Positions 22,995 to 32,142 of a stretch of DNA of 64,000 nucleotides are shown here, one piece after another. The stretch comes from DASQPA01 sp963756455 (lineage in GTDB: Bacteria; Acidobacteriota; Thermoanaerobaculia; Multivoradales; UBA5704). The notes beneath the pieces were generated by a model, which saw only the letters and a program-made list of their open reading frames with translations, did no database searches and was not told where the DNA came from. Location of the stretch: NCBI GenBank assembly GCA_963756455.1, contig CAVWNC010000001.1, positions 1,364,001 through 1,428,000 on the forward strand. The letters run 5' to 3'. Position numbers and translations under genes: made by a program. Within the stretch, counting starts at the first letter, position 1, and each line of letters begins with the position of its first letter.

Positions 22995-23457
22995 CTTCGA
23001 GCAACTCCTGCCGGCTCTGAGCCGAGCCGGAATCGAGTTCATCGTCGTGGGCGGGGTGGCCGCCATCGCCCATGGCTCCGCTCGGCTCACCCAGGATCTC
23101 GACATCGTCTATCGCCGGACTCCGGAAAATATCGCCCGCCTAGCCACGTTGCTTCAGCCTTTCGCACCCTATCTCCGCGGCGCGCCGCCTGGGCTGCCTT
23201 TCCGCTGGGACGCGGAGACCATCCAGAGAGGGCTCAATTTCACTCTCGTCACCAGCGCAGGCGACCTGGACGTCCTGGGAGAGATCGCCGGCGGTGGTAC
23301 CTATGAGACCCTCCTCCTCCACAGCCGGCAGCTGTCGGTCTTCGGCATCGAGTGCTACTGCCTGGGCCTGGATCGCCTGATCCAGGCGAAGCGCGACGCC
23401 GGCCGGCCCAAGGACCTCGAAGTCATCGCCGAGCTCGAAGCGCTCCGCGAGGAGTGA
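22987..23457 (+). CDS. AbiEii-like nucleotidyltransferase, copy 2
   Basis: Protein identical to the copy at 20552-21022, including the GG...H...R.T.DLD signature. Here the upstream small antitoxin gene has lost its start, so this toxin-like copy would be made without its own antitoxin unless copy 1 supplies it in trans. Expression may also be reduced by loss of the original promoter. Confidence 0.78.
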   Translation: MVDFEQLLPALSRAGIEFIVVGGVAAIAHGSARLTQDLDIVYRRTPENIARLATLLQPFAPYLRGAPPGLPFRWDAETIQRGLNFTLVTSAGDLDVLGEIAGGGTYETLLLHSRQLSVFGIECYCLGLDRLIQAKRDAGRPKDLEVIAELEALREE

Positions 23458-23476
23458 GAGCGCTCTCAGGGTTCGG

Positions 23477-23617
23477 TCACTCCCGATAGGGTGCCAGGCG
23501 AGTGGCGATCTTGAGCTCACGCCACCCCCTTTCCAGAAGCTCCAGGAGAAACTCCTGACGGGCGGACTCGATCTCGCGAGCCAAGGATTCCGGGAGGTGG
23601 AGGGTCAGGTCTGCCAT
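23477..23617 (-). CDS. Short antitoxin-like protein, copy 2
   Basis: 46-residue duplicate of 21042-21182 with one substitution (SAHQEF to SARQEF). Same caveats: it may be a truncated UPF0175/RHH-type antitoxin. Confidence 0.45.
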   Translation of the reverse strand: MADLTLHLPESLAREIESARQEFLLELLERGWRELKIATRLAPYRE

Positions 23618-23703
23618 GGAAAGATGATAACCCAGGGTCTTGGGTTATAGAGGGCGGCGGACGGAGGTGCAGTCCCGCGGCGGAAGGCCCGCGGCGGAAG
23701 GCC

Positions 23704-23898
23704 TGCCCCGAAGGGGCTTGGGTTGGTAGCCTGGGGCGAGAGCCCCAGGTTGAGGTAAACACAAGAAAAAAAAGCCCCGAAGGGGCGAAGGTACGGGTGG
23801 AATTACCGTCGCCCCTTCGGGGCTGGAGATTCTTATTCCTTCACTTTCCTGGGGTTTCACCCCAGGCTACCGACCCAAGCCCCTTCGGGGCGAAGAGA
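23704..23898. repeat. Nested inverted-repeat element, MITE/REP-like
   Basis: Outer arms CCCCGAAGGGGCTTGGG plus GGTAGCCTGGGG (23706-23735) and CCCCAGGCTACC plus CCCAAGCCCCTTCGGGG (about 23864-23898) are near-perfect complements. Inside are AGCCCCGAAGGGGCGA and TCGCCCCTTCGGGGCT (23774-23826), a second 16-base inverted pair, plus smaller CCTGGGG/CCCCAGG dyads. No coding sequence. The element could fold into one long cruciform or serve as a RAYT-mobilised REP unit. Confidence 0.75.
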
Positions 23899-23924
23899 AA
23901 AGCGACTTTGACGGGACCTTGTCC

Positions 23925-23997
23925 GGGTGCCAGCCGGGCTTTGACCTCCGCCCGTTCCAGTAGCTCGTGAGGGGACATCGACGGTCCCCGGATTCAT
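23925..23997 (-). pseudogene. Decayed 5' end of a vapB gene
   Basis: The sequence from CAT 23995-23997 leftwards parallels the first 70 bases of vapB (20090-20162): MNP start, ACGGTCC, GACATCG, then CCAGTAGCTC and CGCCCGTTCC versus CCAGAAGCTC and CGCCCGCTCC. Small indels break the frame. Its promoter region is also recognisable (to about 24050) but the TATAAT is lost. No toxin gene follows. Confidence 0.65.
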
Positions 23998-24065
23998 AAC
24001 CGTGGATTCCACGGCTCCAGAAGCGATCTGAGCCGATCCCGCACCGCCGCGATTTCTTCTCCCTG

Positions 24066-24071
24066 TACAAT
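24066..24071 (+). promoter_or_regulatory. -10 box candidate of mutL
   Basis: TACAAT 6 bases before the GTG start. No convincing -35 at the usual distance; the region upstream is shared with the decayed vapB copy. Confidence 0.45.
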
Positions 24072-24077
24072 CCCCCC

Positions 24078-25967
24078 GTGCCGCGCATCCATCTCCTCTC
24101 CGATCACCTGGTCTCGCAGATCGCCGCGGGCGAGGTGGTGGAGCGCCCGGCTTCGGTGGTCAAGGAGCTGGTGGAGAACGCTCTCGACGCCGGGGCCACG
24201 GAGGTGCGGGTCGAGCTCGAAGGGGGGGGCAAGACGCGGATCGCGGTCGCGGACGATGGCTGCGGGATGGGACGGGAGGACGCCCTCCTCGCCTTCGACC
24301 AGCACGCGACGAGCAAGATCGGGAGCTTCGAGGATCTGGAGCGGGTCGCCACTCTGGGGTTCCGCGGCGAGGCTCTGTGCTCGATCGCGGCGGTGGCGCG
24401 GGTCGAGCTCACCACTGCCGAGCAGCCGGGGGACGGCCAGCGGGTGCTCATCGAGGGCGGCCGCATCCGCGCCGCCGAGCCGCATGCCCGGCCGCGGGGG
24501 ACGACGATCGACGTGCGGTCGCTGTTCTTCAATGTTCCCGCCCGGCGGAAGTTCCTCAAAGCCCGGGAGACCGAACTGCGCCGCGCCCTGGAAGTCGTGC
24601 AGGGATACGCCCTCGCCCGTCCGGACGTGCGCTTCGAGGTCGTCCACGAGGGGCGGACGCTCCTGGACGCCTTGGCGAATACCGGGCAGGAGCGAGGCGC
24701 GGAGCGCGGGGCGCGCGAGCGGATCGCCCAGATCTTCGGTGCCGCCTTCGCCGCCGCCCTCGCGGAGATTCCCCCGCTGGAGGAGGCGCCCGTCGAAGCG
24801 GGGCCGCTCTTAGGGTCAACGGGCGAGTCGCTCGGGGGGTTCATCGGCCACCCCCAGACGGCGCGCGGGCACCGCCAGTTCGTCTTCGTCAACCGCCGGC
24901 TCCTCCGCGACCGGATGGTGCTCGGGACCTTCTACCGGGCGGTCCGCGAGGAGTGGCGGAGCGAGGACTTCCCGGCCCTCTTTCTCTTCCTCGACCTGCC
25001 GCCCGAGGAGGTCGACGTCAACGTCCATCCCCAGAAGGCGGAAGTCCGCTTCCGCGATCCCGGCCTCCTCGACCGGCTCTCGCGGACGCTCCGCCGTGGC
25101 CTGGAACGCGCCCGCGGCGAGGAGCCGGCCCCTTTGCGCTCCCCGCGCGAGAACAGCGCGGCCGTCCCCTTCGCCTGGCAGGGGCTGGGCGAGCGCTCCC
25201 AGCCGGTGCCTCCGCAGGGGAACCCCTGGGGCGTCGGCCCGATGGAGATCCGCGAAGGGCCGCCGGTCGGTTCTCCCCCCATTCTCCCGGAGAGCCCACA
25301 GCCCGGGAACCGGCTCGCGGCCCCGAGCTACACGCCGCTCTCCCGCGCCCCCGTGCCGCTCAGCGGCCGCAAGGAGGGGAGCCGCTCGTTCCGACTGCTC
25401 GGCCAGTACAAGGGGACGCTCATCCTCCTCGAAGGGCCGGATGGTCTCTACTTGATCGACCAGCACGTGGCCCATGAGCGCATCCTCTACGAGCGCCTGC
25501 GCCGCGCCCTCCACGCCGAGCGGACCGCCGTCCAGACCCTCCTCACCCCGCCGCTTTTAGACGTCGGGCCGGCCGAGCGGTTGCGCCTCCTGGAGCTCAG
25601 CCCGCGACTCGAAGAGTGCGGCTTCGGTCTCGCGGCCCTCTCCGGCAACACCCTGGCTCTCACCGCGGTCCCCGCCGTGCTGGGGATGGCGGAGGCGGAG
25701 GCTCTGCTCGGCCGGCTCGCCTCCGAGAGCGGAGAGGGGACGGCCGGGGAGGGGGGAGATCTCCGCGGGCCGATCCTCGACGCCCTCGCCGCGAGCCTCG
25801 CCTGCAAGGCGGCGGTCAAGATGCACCACCCCCTGGCGCCGCTCGAAATGGAGGCTCTCGTGGGCGAGCTCTTCGCCGCCGAGCAGCCCTACGCCTGCCC
25901 GCACGGCCGGCCGATCGTTCTCCAGATGACCGACGTGGACCTCGAACGGCGGTTTGGGCGGAGATAG
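24078..25967 (+). CDS. mutL: DNA mismatch repair protein MutL, endonuclease type
   Basis: Couples mismatch recognition by MutS to strand nicking. The 629-residue protein has the GHKL ATPase motifs in order: ELVENALDAGATEV near residue 32, VADDGCGMG near 60, LGFRGEALCSIA near 95, and RGTTIDVRSLFFNVPARRKF. After a Pro-rich linker (about 340-430), the C-terminal dimer domain has DQHVAHERILYE, matching the DQHA(X)2E(X)4E endonuclease motif, and late CPHGRP. This type occurs in bacteria lacking MutH. GTG 24078 follows TACAAT by 6 bases, suggesting a leaderless mRNA. rnc follows 19 bases later. Confidence 0.96.
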   Translation: MPRIHLLSDHLVSQIAAGEVVERPASVVKELVENALDAGATEVRVELEGGGKTRIAVADDGCGMGREDALLAFDQHATSKIGSFEDLERVATLGFRGEALCSIAAVARVELTTAEQPGDGQRVLIEGGRIRAAEPHARPRGTTIDVRSLFFNVPARRKFLKARETELRRALEVVQGYALARPDVRFEVVHEGRTLLDALANTGQERGAERGARERIAQIFGAAFAAALAEIPPLEEAPVEAGPLLGSTGESLGGFIGHPQTARGHRQFVFVNRRLLRDRMVLGTFYRAVREEWRSEDFPALFLFLDLPPEEVDVNVHPQKAEVRFRDPGLLDRLSRTLRRGLERARGEEPAPLRSPRENSAAVPFAWQGLGERSQPVPPQGNPWGVGPMEIREGPPVGSPPILPESPQPGNRLAAPSYTPLSRAPVPLSGRKEGSRSFRLLGQYKGTLILLEGPDGLYLIDQHVAHERILYERLRRALHAERTAVQTLLTPPLLDVGPAERLRLLELSPRLEECGFGLAALSGNTLALTAVPAVLGMAEAEALLGRLASESGEGTAGEGGDLRGPILDALAASLACKAAVKMHHPLAPLEMEALVGELFAAEQPYACPHGRPIVLQMTDVDLERRFGRR

Positions 25968-25986
25968 CGGTAGCATCTCTCCCGAG

Positions 25987-26688
25987 ATGATCGGACGCCG
26001 TACCGCCACCCCCCTGGAGAAACGGATCGGCTACCGCTTCAAGCAGGTGGCCTTCCTGGATCTGGCCCTGACCCACCGCTCCTATGCCAACGAGCAGGGC
26101 GGCGAGGCCAACTACGAACGCCTGGAGTTTTTGGGCGATGCCGTTTTAGGCATCGTCACCACCGAGTGGCTCTACCGCAACCTCCCCGACCTGCCCGAGG
26201 GGGACCTGACCAAGCGCAAGAACCACCTGGTGAGCAAGGACGTGCTCGCGCCCTACGCCCTCCAGATGAACCTGGGCGAGGTGCTGCGCCTGGGGGTGGG
26301 GGAGGAGCGCTCGGGCGGGCGGGCCAAGACGTCGCTCCTCGCGAATTCCATGGAGGCGGTCTTCGGCGCCGTCTACCTGGACGGCGGGATCGAGGCGGCG
26401 CGGACGGTGATCCTCCCCATGCTTCTCGAAGGCTCGGGCGAGCGCCCGCCGGCGGCGATCGACCGCGACGCCAAGACCCGCCTCCAGGAGATCGCCCAGG
26501 GGAAGGGCTGGGCTCTCCCCGAATATCGGTTGGCCGGAGAGACCGGGCCCGACCACAACAAGGTGTTCACCGTCGAGTGCTGGCTCCAGGGAGAGCGGGT
26601 GGGAGCGGGGGAGGGGCCGAGCAAGAAGATCGCCGAGCAGCGCGCGGCGGCCGACGCTCTCGGCAGTCTCCAGGGTCTCCCCGGGTAG
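25987..26688 (+). CDS. rnc: Ribonuclease III
   Basis: Cuts double-stranded RNA in rRNA processing and RNA turnover. The 233-residue product has the catalytic signature NYERLEFLGDAVLGIV near residue 39 (metal-binding Glu and Asp), the second acidic patch LANSMEAVFGAVYLDGG near 120, and a C-terminal dsRNA-binding domain (DAKTRLQEIAQGKGWALPEY to KKIAEQRAAADAL). Length is normal. ATG 25987 is chosen; the frame extends upstream into mutL without homology. Probably on the mutL transcript. Confidence 0.95.
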   Translation: MIGRRTATPLEKRIGYRFKQVAFLDLALTHRSYANEQGGEANYERLEFLGDAVLGIVTTEWLYRNLPDLPEGDLTKRKNHLVSKDVLAPYALQMNLGEVLRLGVGEERSGGRAKTSLLANSMEAVFGAVYLDGGIEAARTVILPMLLEGSGERPPAAIDRDAKTRLQEIAQGKGWALPEYRLAGETGPDHNKVFTVECWLQGERVGAGEGPSKKIAEQRAAADALGSLQGLPG

Positions 26689-26726
26689 CTTTCCCGATGG
26701 CATTCCAGATAGATCGCCAAGTAGCG

Positions 26727-26732
26727 TACAAT
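26727..26732 (+). promoter_or_regulatory. -10 box candidate of asnS
   Basis: TACAAT lies 9 bases before the asnS ATG and no ribosome site fits between, so a near-leaderless transcript is likely. Confidence 0.45.
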
Positions 26733-26741
26733 CCGGCCCCC

Positions 26742-28046
<1,305 letters not shown>

Positions 28047-28075
28047 GCGGGGCAGGAAGGGCGGATCTCGATCCC

Positions 28076-28999
28076 ATGTCTCCGAGCCGCCCTCCGAGCC
28101 GCCTGGTCACCTATCTGAGCCTCGCGCTCCTCGTCCTCATCTGGGGGACGACCTGGGCGGCGATCCGGGTGGGCCTGCGGGGGCTTCCTCCGTTCGCCGG
28201 GGTGGCGCTCCGTTTTGGAATCGCGGCGGGGGTGCTCCTCGCGCTCACCCCGTTCTTCAAGGTCCGCCTGGGACGGACGCCGACCGAGCGCTGGCTGTGG
28301 CTGGCGAACGCCACCTTCACCTTCTCGCTCTCCTACGGCGCCCTCTACTGGTCCGAGCAGTGGGTGCCCTCGGGATTGGCGGCGGTGCTCTTCGCGACGC
28401 TCCCTTTAGTCGTCGCCCTCCTCGCCCATTTCTTTCTGCCCGGCGAGCGCCTGACCCCGGCCGGCGGGGTCGGCATCCTCGTCGGCTTCGCCGGGGTGGC
28501 GGTGATCTTCTCGGAGGACTTCGCGCGCCTGGGAGGCCCGCACGTGGGGAGGGCGGCGGCGGTCTGCCTGCTGGCGCCGCTCTCCGCGGCGTGCGGCGGG
28601 GTTCTCGTCAAACGCTTTGGGAAGGCGGTCCATCCGCTGTCGATCACCGCCGTCCCCATGGCGATCACGGCGGTCGCTTTGGGCGGAATCTCCGGGCTCG
28701 CCGAGCGCGGCCATCCCTGGGTCTGGAGTCGGCCGGCCCTCTTCGCCCTCCTCTACCTCGCCCTCGTCGGCTCGGCGATCTCCTTCACCCTCTACTTCTG
28801 GCTCCTCACCCATCTCCCGGCGACGACCCTGTCGCTCATCAACTACGTCATCCCGGTGGTGGCGGTGACGGTGGGGACCCTCTGGCTCGCCGAGCCGCTG
28901 ACCCTCCGCATCGTCGCCGGGGCGGCCCTGGTGATCGCCGGGGTGGCCCTGGCGGTGCGGGCCAAACGGGAGAAACCGGCGAGGCCCGAGACGTCATGA
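28076..28999 (+). CDS. EamA/DMT family transporter
   Basis: 307 residues with about ten membrane helices in two EamA repeats, the first beginning LALLVLIWGTTWAAIRVGLR and the second around AAAVCLLAPLSAACGGVLVK. The drug/metabolite transporter superfamily exports amino acids, purines or toxic metabolites; substrate not predictable. ATG 28076 lies 30 bases after the asnS stop with GCAGGAAGGG upstream. Its stop overlaps the next start (ATGA), so the two transporters are probably translated together. Confidence 0.85.
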   Translation: MSPSRPPSRLVTYLSLALLVLIWGTTWAAIRVGLRGLPPFAGVALRFGIAAGVLLALTPFFKVRLGRTPTERWLWLANATFTFSLSYGALYWSEQWVPSGLAAVLFATLPLVVALLAHFFLPGERLTPAGGVGILVGFAGVAVIFSEDFARLGGPHVGRAAAVCLLAPLSAACGGVLVKRFGKAVHPLSITAVPMAITAVALGGISGLAERGHPWVWSRPALFALLYLALVGSAISFTLYFWLLTHLPATTLSLINYVIPVVAVTVGTLWLAEPLTLRIVAGAALVIAGVALAVRAKREKPARPETS

Positions 29000-30792
29000 C
29001 GCTCTCGATCTTCCTCGTCCTCACCCTTCTCGTCTGCGTCGTGATCTCTTTTTCCCTGGAGAAGATCCCGGTCGACATCACGACCCTCCTCCTGCTCTGC
29101 GCCCTGGTCCTCTTGAAGCTTCTCCCCTTAAAACAGGCGTTCGCCGGCTTCTCCTCGGAGATCGTCATCGTCTTGGGCTCGATCTTCGTGCTCTCGGGAG
29201 CGCTCATCAAGAGCGGGGTGATGGACAGCTTCGGCACCGCCATCCAGCGGGTCGCCGGCAACAGCAAGACCCGGGTCCTCCTCTGCCTCATGCCGGCGAC
29301 CTCCTTCGTCGCCGCCTTCATGCACAACACGACGACCACCGCGGTCTTCCTCCCCGCCGTCCTCGGGCTCTGCAAGCGGACCCGGATCAACCCCGGCCAG
29401 ATCCTCATCCCCTTCGCGTTCGCCTCGATGATGGGGGGCACCTGCCTGCTCTTCTCCTCGTCGACCAACATCGCGGCGAGCGGCTACATGCGGAGCCAGG
29501 GCTTGGCCCCCATCGGCCTCTTCGAGTTCCTGCCCGTGGGTCTGGCGGTGATCACGGTCGGCATCCTCTATCTCCTCCTCCTCGGGCCGCGCCTCCTGCC
29601 GGAGACCGGCGAGGGCAGCTTCACCGAGGAGTACAACATCCGGGAGTACCTCTCGGAGGTCCTGGTCACCCCCGGCTCGCCGCTCGCCGGCCAGGCCATC
29701 CGCAACCTGCGGATGGCGGCCTTGACCGTGCTCGCCGTCCACCGTGGCCGGGAGGCGCTCTACGCCGAGGCCGACACGATCCTCGCCGAGGGCGACCAGC
29801 TGATCGTCAAGGCCTCGCGCGAGGGGCTCCTCGAGGTCAAGAACATCCGGGGTCTGGAGATCGTGCCGGAGGTCCACCTGGAGCACCTGGGCGGGCTCGG
29901 CGGTTTTGGCGACATGGATCTGGCCGGGGGAGGAGCGCTCAAGATCGTCGAGGCGATCGTCATGCCGCAGTCGATGCTCATCGGCCGGACCCTCCGCGAC
30001 GTCGACTTTAGGCGTCGCTTCGGCCTCACCGTCATCGCCATCCACCGGCGCGGCCAGGCGCTGCCGACGAAGATCCGCTATCTGCCGCTCCGGGTGGGGG
30101 ACGTCCTCCTCCTCCAGGGGAACGCCTTGAACTTCGACAAGCTGTCGGACGGCGCCGTCGATCTCTGGGTGCTGGAGGAGACCGCGCACCACCCGGCGCA
30201 CCCGCGCCAGCGCCTGACGGCGGTCGGCATCTTCGCCGCCGCGGTGGCGGCCGCCGGCACCGGCTGGGTGCCGCTCCCCATCGCCCTTCTCCTGGGCGCC
30301 TTGGGAACCGTGGTCGCCAAGCTGATCACTCCCGAAGAGGCCTACAAGGCCATCCACTGGCGGCTCCTCATCCTGATCGCCGGGATGACCGCCTTCGGCA
30401 CGGTGATGGAGAGCTCCGGCACCGCGGCCTACCTGGCGCGGCAGATCGTCGCCTGGGGATTGCCCCTGGGGGTGCCCTACATCCTCCTCGGCTTCGCCGT
30501 CTTGACCATGCTCTTGACCCAGCCGATGTCGAACGCCGCCGCCGCCTTGGTCGTCCTGCCGGTCGCGATCACCACCGCCATGCAGCTCCACGTCCAGCCG
30601 CGCACCTTCGCGATCGTCGTCACCCTGGCCGCCTCGATCTCCTACATCACCCCGTTCGAGCCCTCCTGCCTCCTCGTCTACGGGCCGGGCAAGTACCGCT
30701 TCAAAGACTTCCTCGTCGTCGGCGCGCCGCTCTCGCTCCTGCTCCTCCTCGTCCTCATGGGGATGGTGCCCTTCTTCTGGCCGCTGCGCTGA
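28996..30792 (+). CDS. SLC13-type permease with two TrkA_C domains
   Basis: 598 residues. Membrane helices flank a cytoplasmic insert: N-terminal half has SSEIVIVLGSIFVLSGALIK and FMHNTTTTAVFLPAVLGL (ion-site hairpin), residues about 205-395 hold two RCK-C/TrkA_C domains (LAGQAIRNLRMAALTVLAVH and LIGRTLRDVDFRRRFGLTVI), and the C-terminal half has TQPMSNAAAALVVLPVA. This is the ArsB/NhaD-like SLC13 family that imports anions such as sulfate or dicarboxylates; substrate unknown. Start ATG 28996 overlaps the DMT stop by 4 bases. Confidence 0.88.
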   Translation: MTLSIFLVLTLLVCVVISFSLEKIPVDITTLLLLCALVLLKLLPLKQAFAGFSSEIVIVLGSIFVLSGALIKSGVMDSFGTAIQRVAGNSKTRVLLCLMPATSFVAAFMHNTTTTAVFLPAVLGLCKRTRINPGQILIPFAFASMMGGTCLLFSSSTNIAASGYMRSQGLAPIGLFEFLPVGLAVITVGILYLLLLGPRLLPETGEGSFTEEYNIREYLSEVLVTPGSPLAGQAIRNLRMAALTVLAVHRGREALYAEADTILAEGDQLIVKASREGLLEVKNIRGLEIVPEVHLEHLGGLGGFGDMDLAGGGALKIVEAIVMPQSMLIGRTLRDVDFRRRFGLTVIAIHRRGQALPTKIRYLPLRVGDVLLLQGNALNFDKLSDGAVDLWVLEETAHHPAHPRQRLTAVGIFAAAVAAAGTGWVPLPIALLLGALGTVVAKLITPEEAYKAIHWRLLILIAGMTAFGTVMESSGTAAYLARQIVAWGLPLGVPYILLGFAVLTMLLTQPMSNAAAALVVLPVAITTAMQLHVQPRTFAIVVTLAASISYITPFEPSCLLVYGPGKYRFKDFLVVGAPLSLLLLLVLMGMVPFFWPLR

Positions 30793-30873
30793 AGCGGGAT
30801 GGCGTCGTTCTTGCTCCGCTCTCGGGGGTCGGGAGGCTGCTAAGATACGCCCGCTACGTGGGGGAGGGGATTC

Positions 30874-32139
30874 GTGGAGAAGGTCGTCACGGCCATTTTA
30901 GGGGGAGGGCAGGGAAGCCGGTTGTGGCCCCTGACCCGCGATCGGGCGAAGCCGGCGGTGCCGGTGGGCGGCAAGTTCCGCCTGATCGACATCCCGATCA
31001 GCAACAGCCTGCAGGGCGGCATCGACCGCATCTTCGTCATCACCCAGTTCAACAGCGCGAGCCTGCACCGGCACATCGCCCAGACCTACCGCTTCGACGC
31101 CTTCTCGTCGGGCTTCGTCAACATCCTCGCCGCCGAGCTGACCACCGAGCGCCGCGACTGGTACCAGGGGACGGCCGACGCCGTCCGCCAGACCCTGCCC
31201 CGGCTCGTCGAGCAGAACCCGCCCGAGGTGCTGATCCTCTCCGGCGACCAGCTCTACTTGATGGACATCAGCCAGTTCGTCCGCACCCACCGGGAGCGCA
31301 AGGCGGACCTGACGATCGCCGTCAAGCCGGTCACCCGCGAGGAGGCCCCGGCCTTCGGCATCCTCCGCCTGGACGCCTCGGGGAGGGTCGTCGAGTTCGT
31401 CGAGAAACCCAAGGAGCCGGAGCAGCTCGACGCCCTGGCGCTCGACGACCAGACCCAGGCCGCCCTCGGCTTCCCCGCCCCGCAGGGTTCGCTCTTGGCC
31501 AGCATGGGGATCTACATCTTCCGGCCGGAGGTGCTCTCGGAGCTTTTGATCGGCAGCTCGACGATCGACTTCGGCCGTGAGGTCATCCCCCAGGCGCTCG
31601 CCGACTATCGGGTCTACGCCTACCCCTATGAAGGCTACTGGACCGACATCGGGACCATGCCGAGCTTCCACCAGGCGAACCTCGACCTGACCCTGCCGTT
31701 GCCGCCGATCAACCTCTACGATCCGAACTTCCGGATCTACACCCATCCCCGGTTCCTGCCCGGAACGAAGGTCAACGAGTGCTTCGTCCAGTACTCGATC
31801 CTCTCCGAGGGGAGCATCCTCTCGGGGAAGCGGGTGACCGACTCGATCATCGGCATCCGCGCCGTCGTGCGCGAGGGCTCGGTCGTCGAGCGCTCGGTGA
31901 TCATGGGCGCCAACGCCTGGGAGAACGACGTGCCGGACGGCCACGACGTCCCCCTGGGGATCGGCCGCGACTGCGAGATCAAGAACGCCATCCTAGACTT
32001 CAACGCCCGGATCGGCGACGGTTGCAAGCTCGTCAACGCCGCGGGCGTCCAGAACGCCGACGCCGACAACTACGCCATCCGCGAGGGGATCATCGTCATC
32101 CCCAAGAACGCCGTCCTGCCGCCGGGAACGGTGATCTAG
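30874..32139 (+). CDS. glgC: Glucose-1-phosphate adenylyltransferase
   Basis: Makes ADP-glucose, the committed step of glycogen synthesis. The 421 residues begin VVTAILGGGQGSRLWPLTRD (nucleotide-binding loop), then KPAVPVGGKFRLIDIPISNS, VLILSGDQLYLMD (catalytic Asp), IVEFVEKPKEPEQL-like segment, and a C-terminal left-handed beta-helix (GSILSGKRVTDSIIGIRAVV). GTG 30874 has GGGGGAGGGG ahead of it. glgA follows after 3 bases, forming a glycogen operon. Confidence 0.95.
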   Translation: MEKVVTAILGGGQGSRLWPLTRDRAKPAVPVGGKFRLIDIPISNSLQGGIDRIFVITQFNSASLHRHIAQTYRFDAFSSGFVNILAAELTTERRDWYQGTADAVRQTLPRLVEQNPPEVLILSGDQLYLMDISQFVRTHRERKADLTIAVKPVTREEAPAFGILRLDASGRVVEFVEKPKEPEQLDALALDDQTQAALGFPAPQGSLLASMGIYIFRPEVLSELLIGSSTIDFGREVIPQALADYRVYAYPYEGYWTDIGTMPSFHQANLDLTLPLPPINLYDPNFRIYTHPRFLPGTKVNECFVQYSILSEGSILSGKRVTDSIIGIRAVVREGSVVERSVIMGANAWENDVPDGHDVPLGIGRDCEIKNAILDFNARIGDGCKLVNAAGVQNADADNYAIREGIIVIPKNAVLPPGTVI

Positions 32140-32142
32140 GCC

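Larger units (their letters stand above)
22876..23745. repeat. 870-bp direct duplication, copy 2
   Basis: Second copy of 20441-21310. The right boundary is at GCGAGAGCCC, after which copy 1 continues into REP-like copy B and copy 2 into the nested inverted repeats at 23704-23898. Confidence 0.9.
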
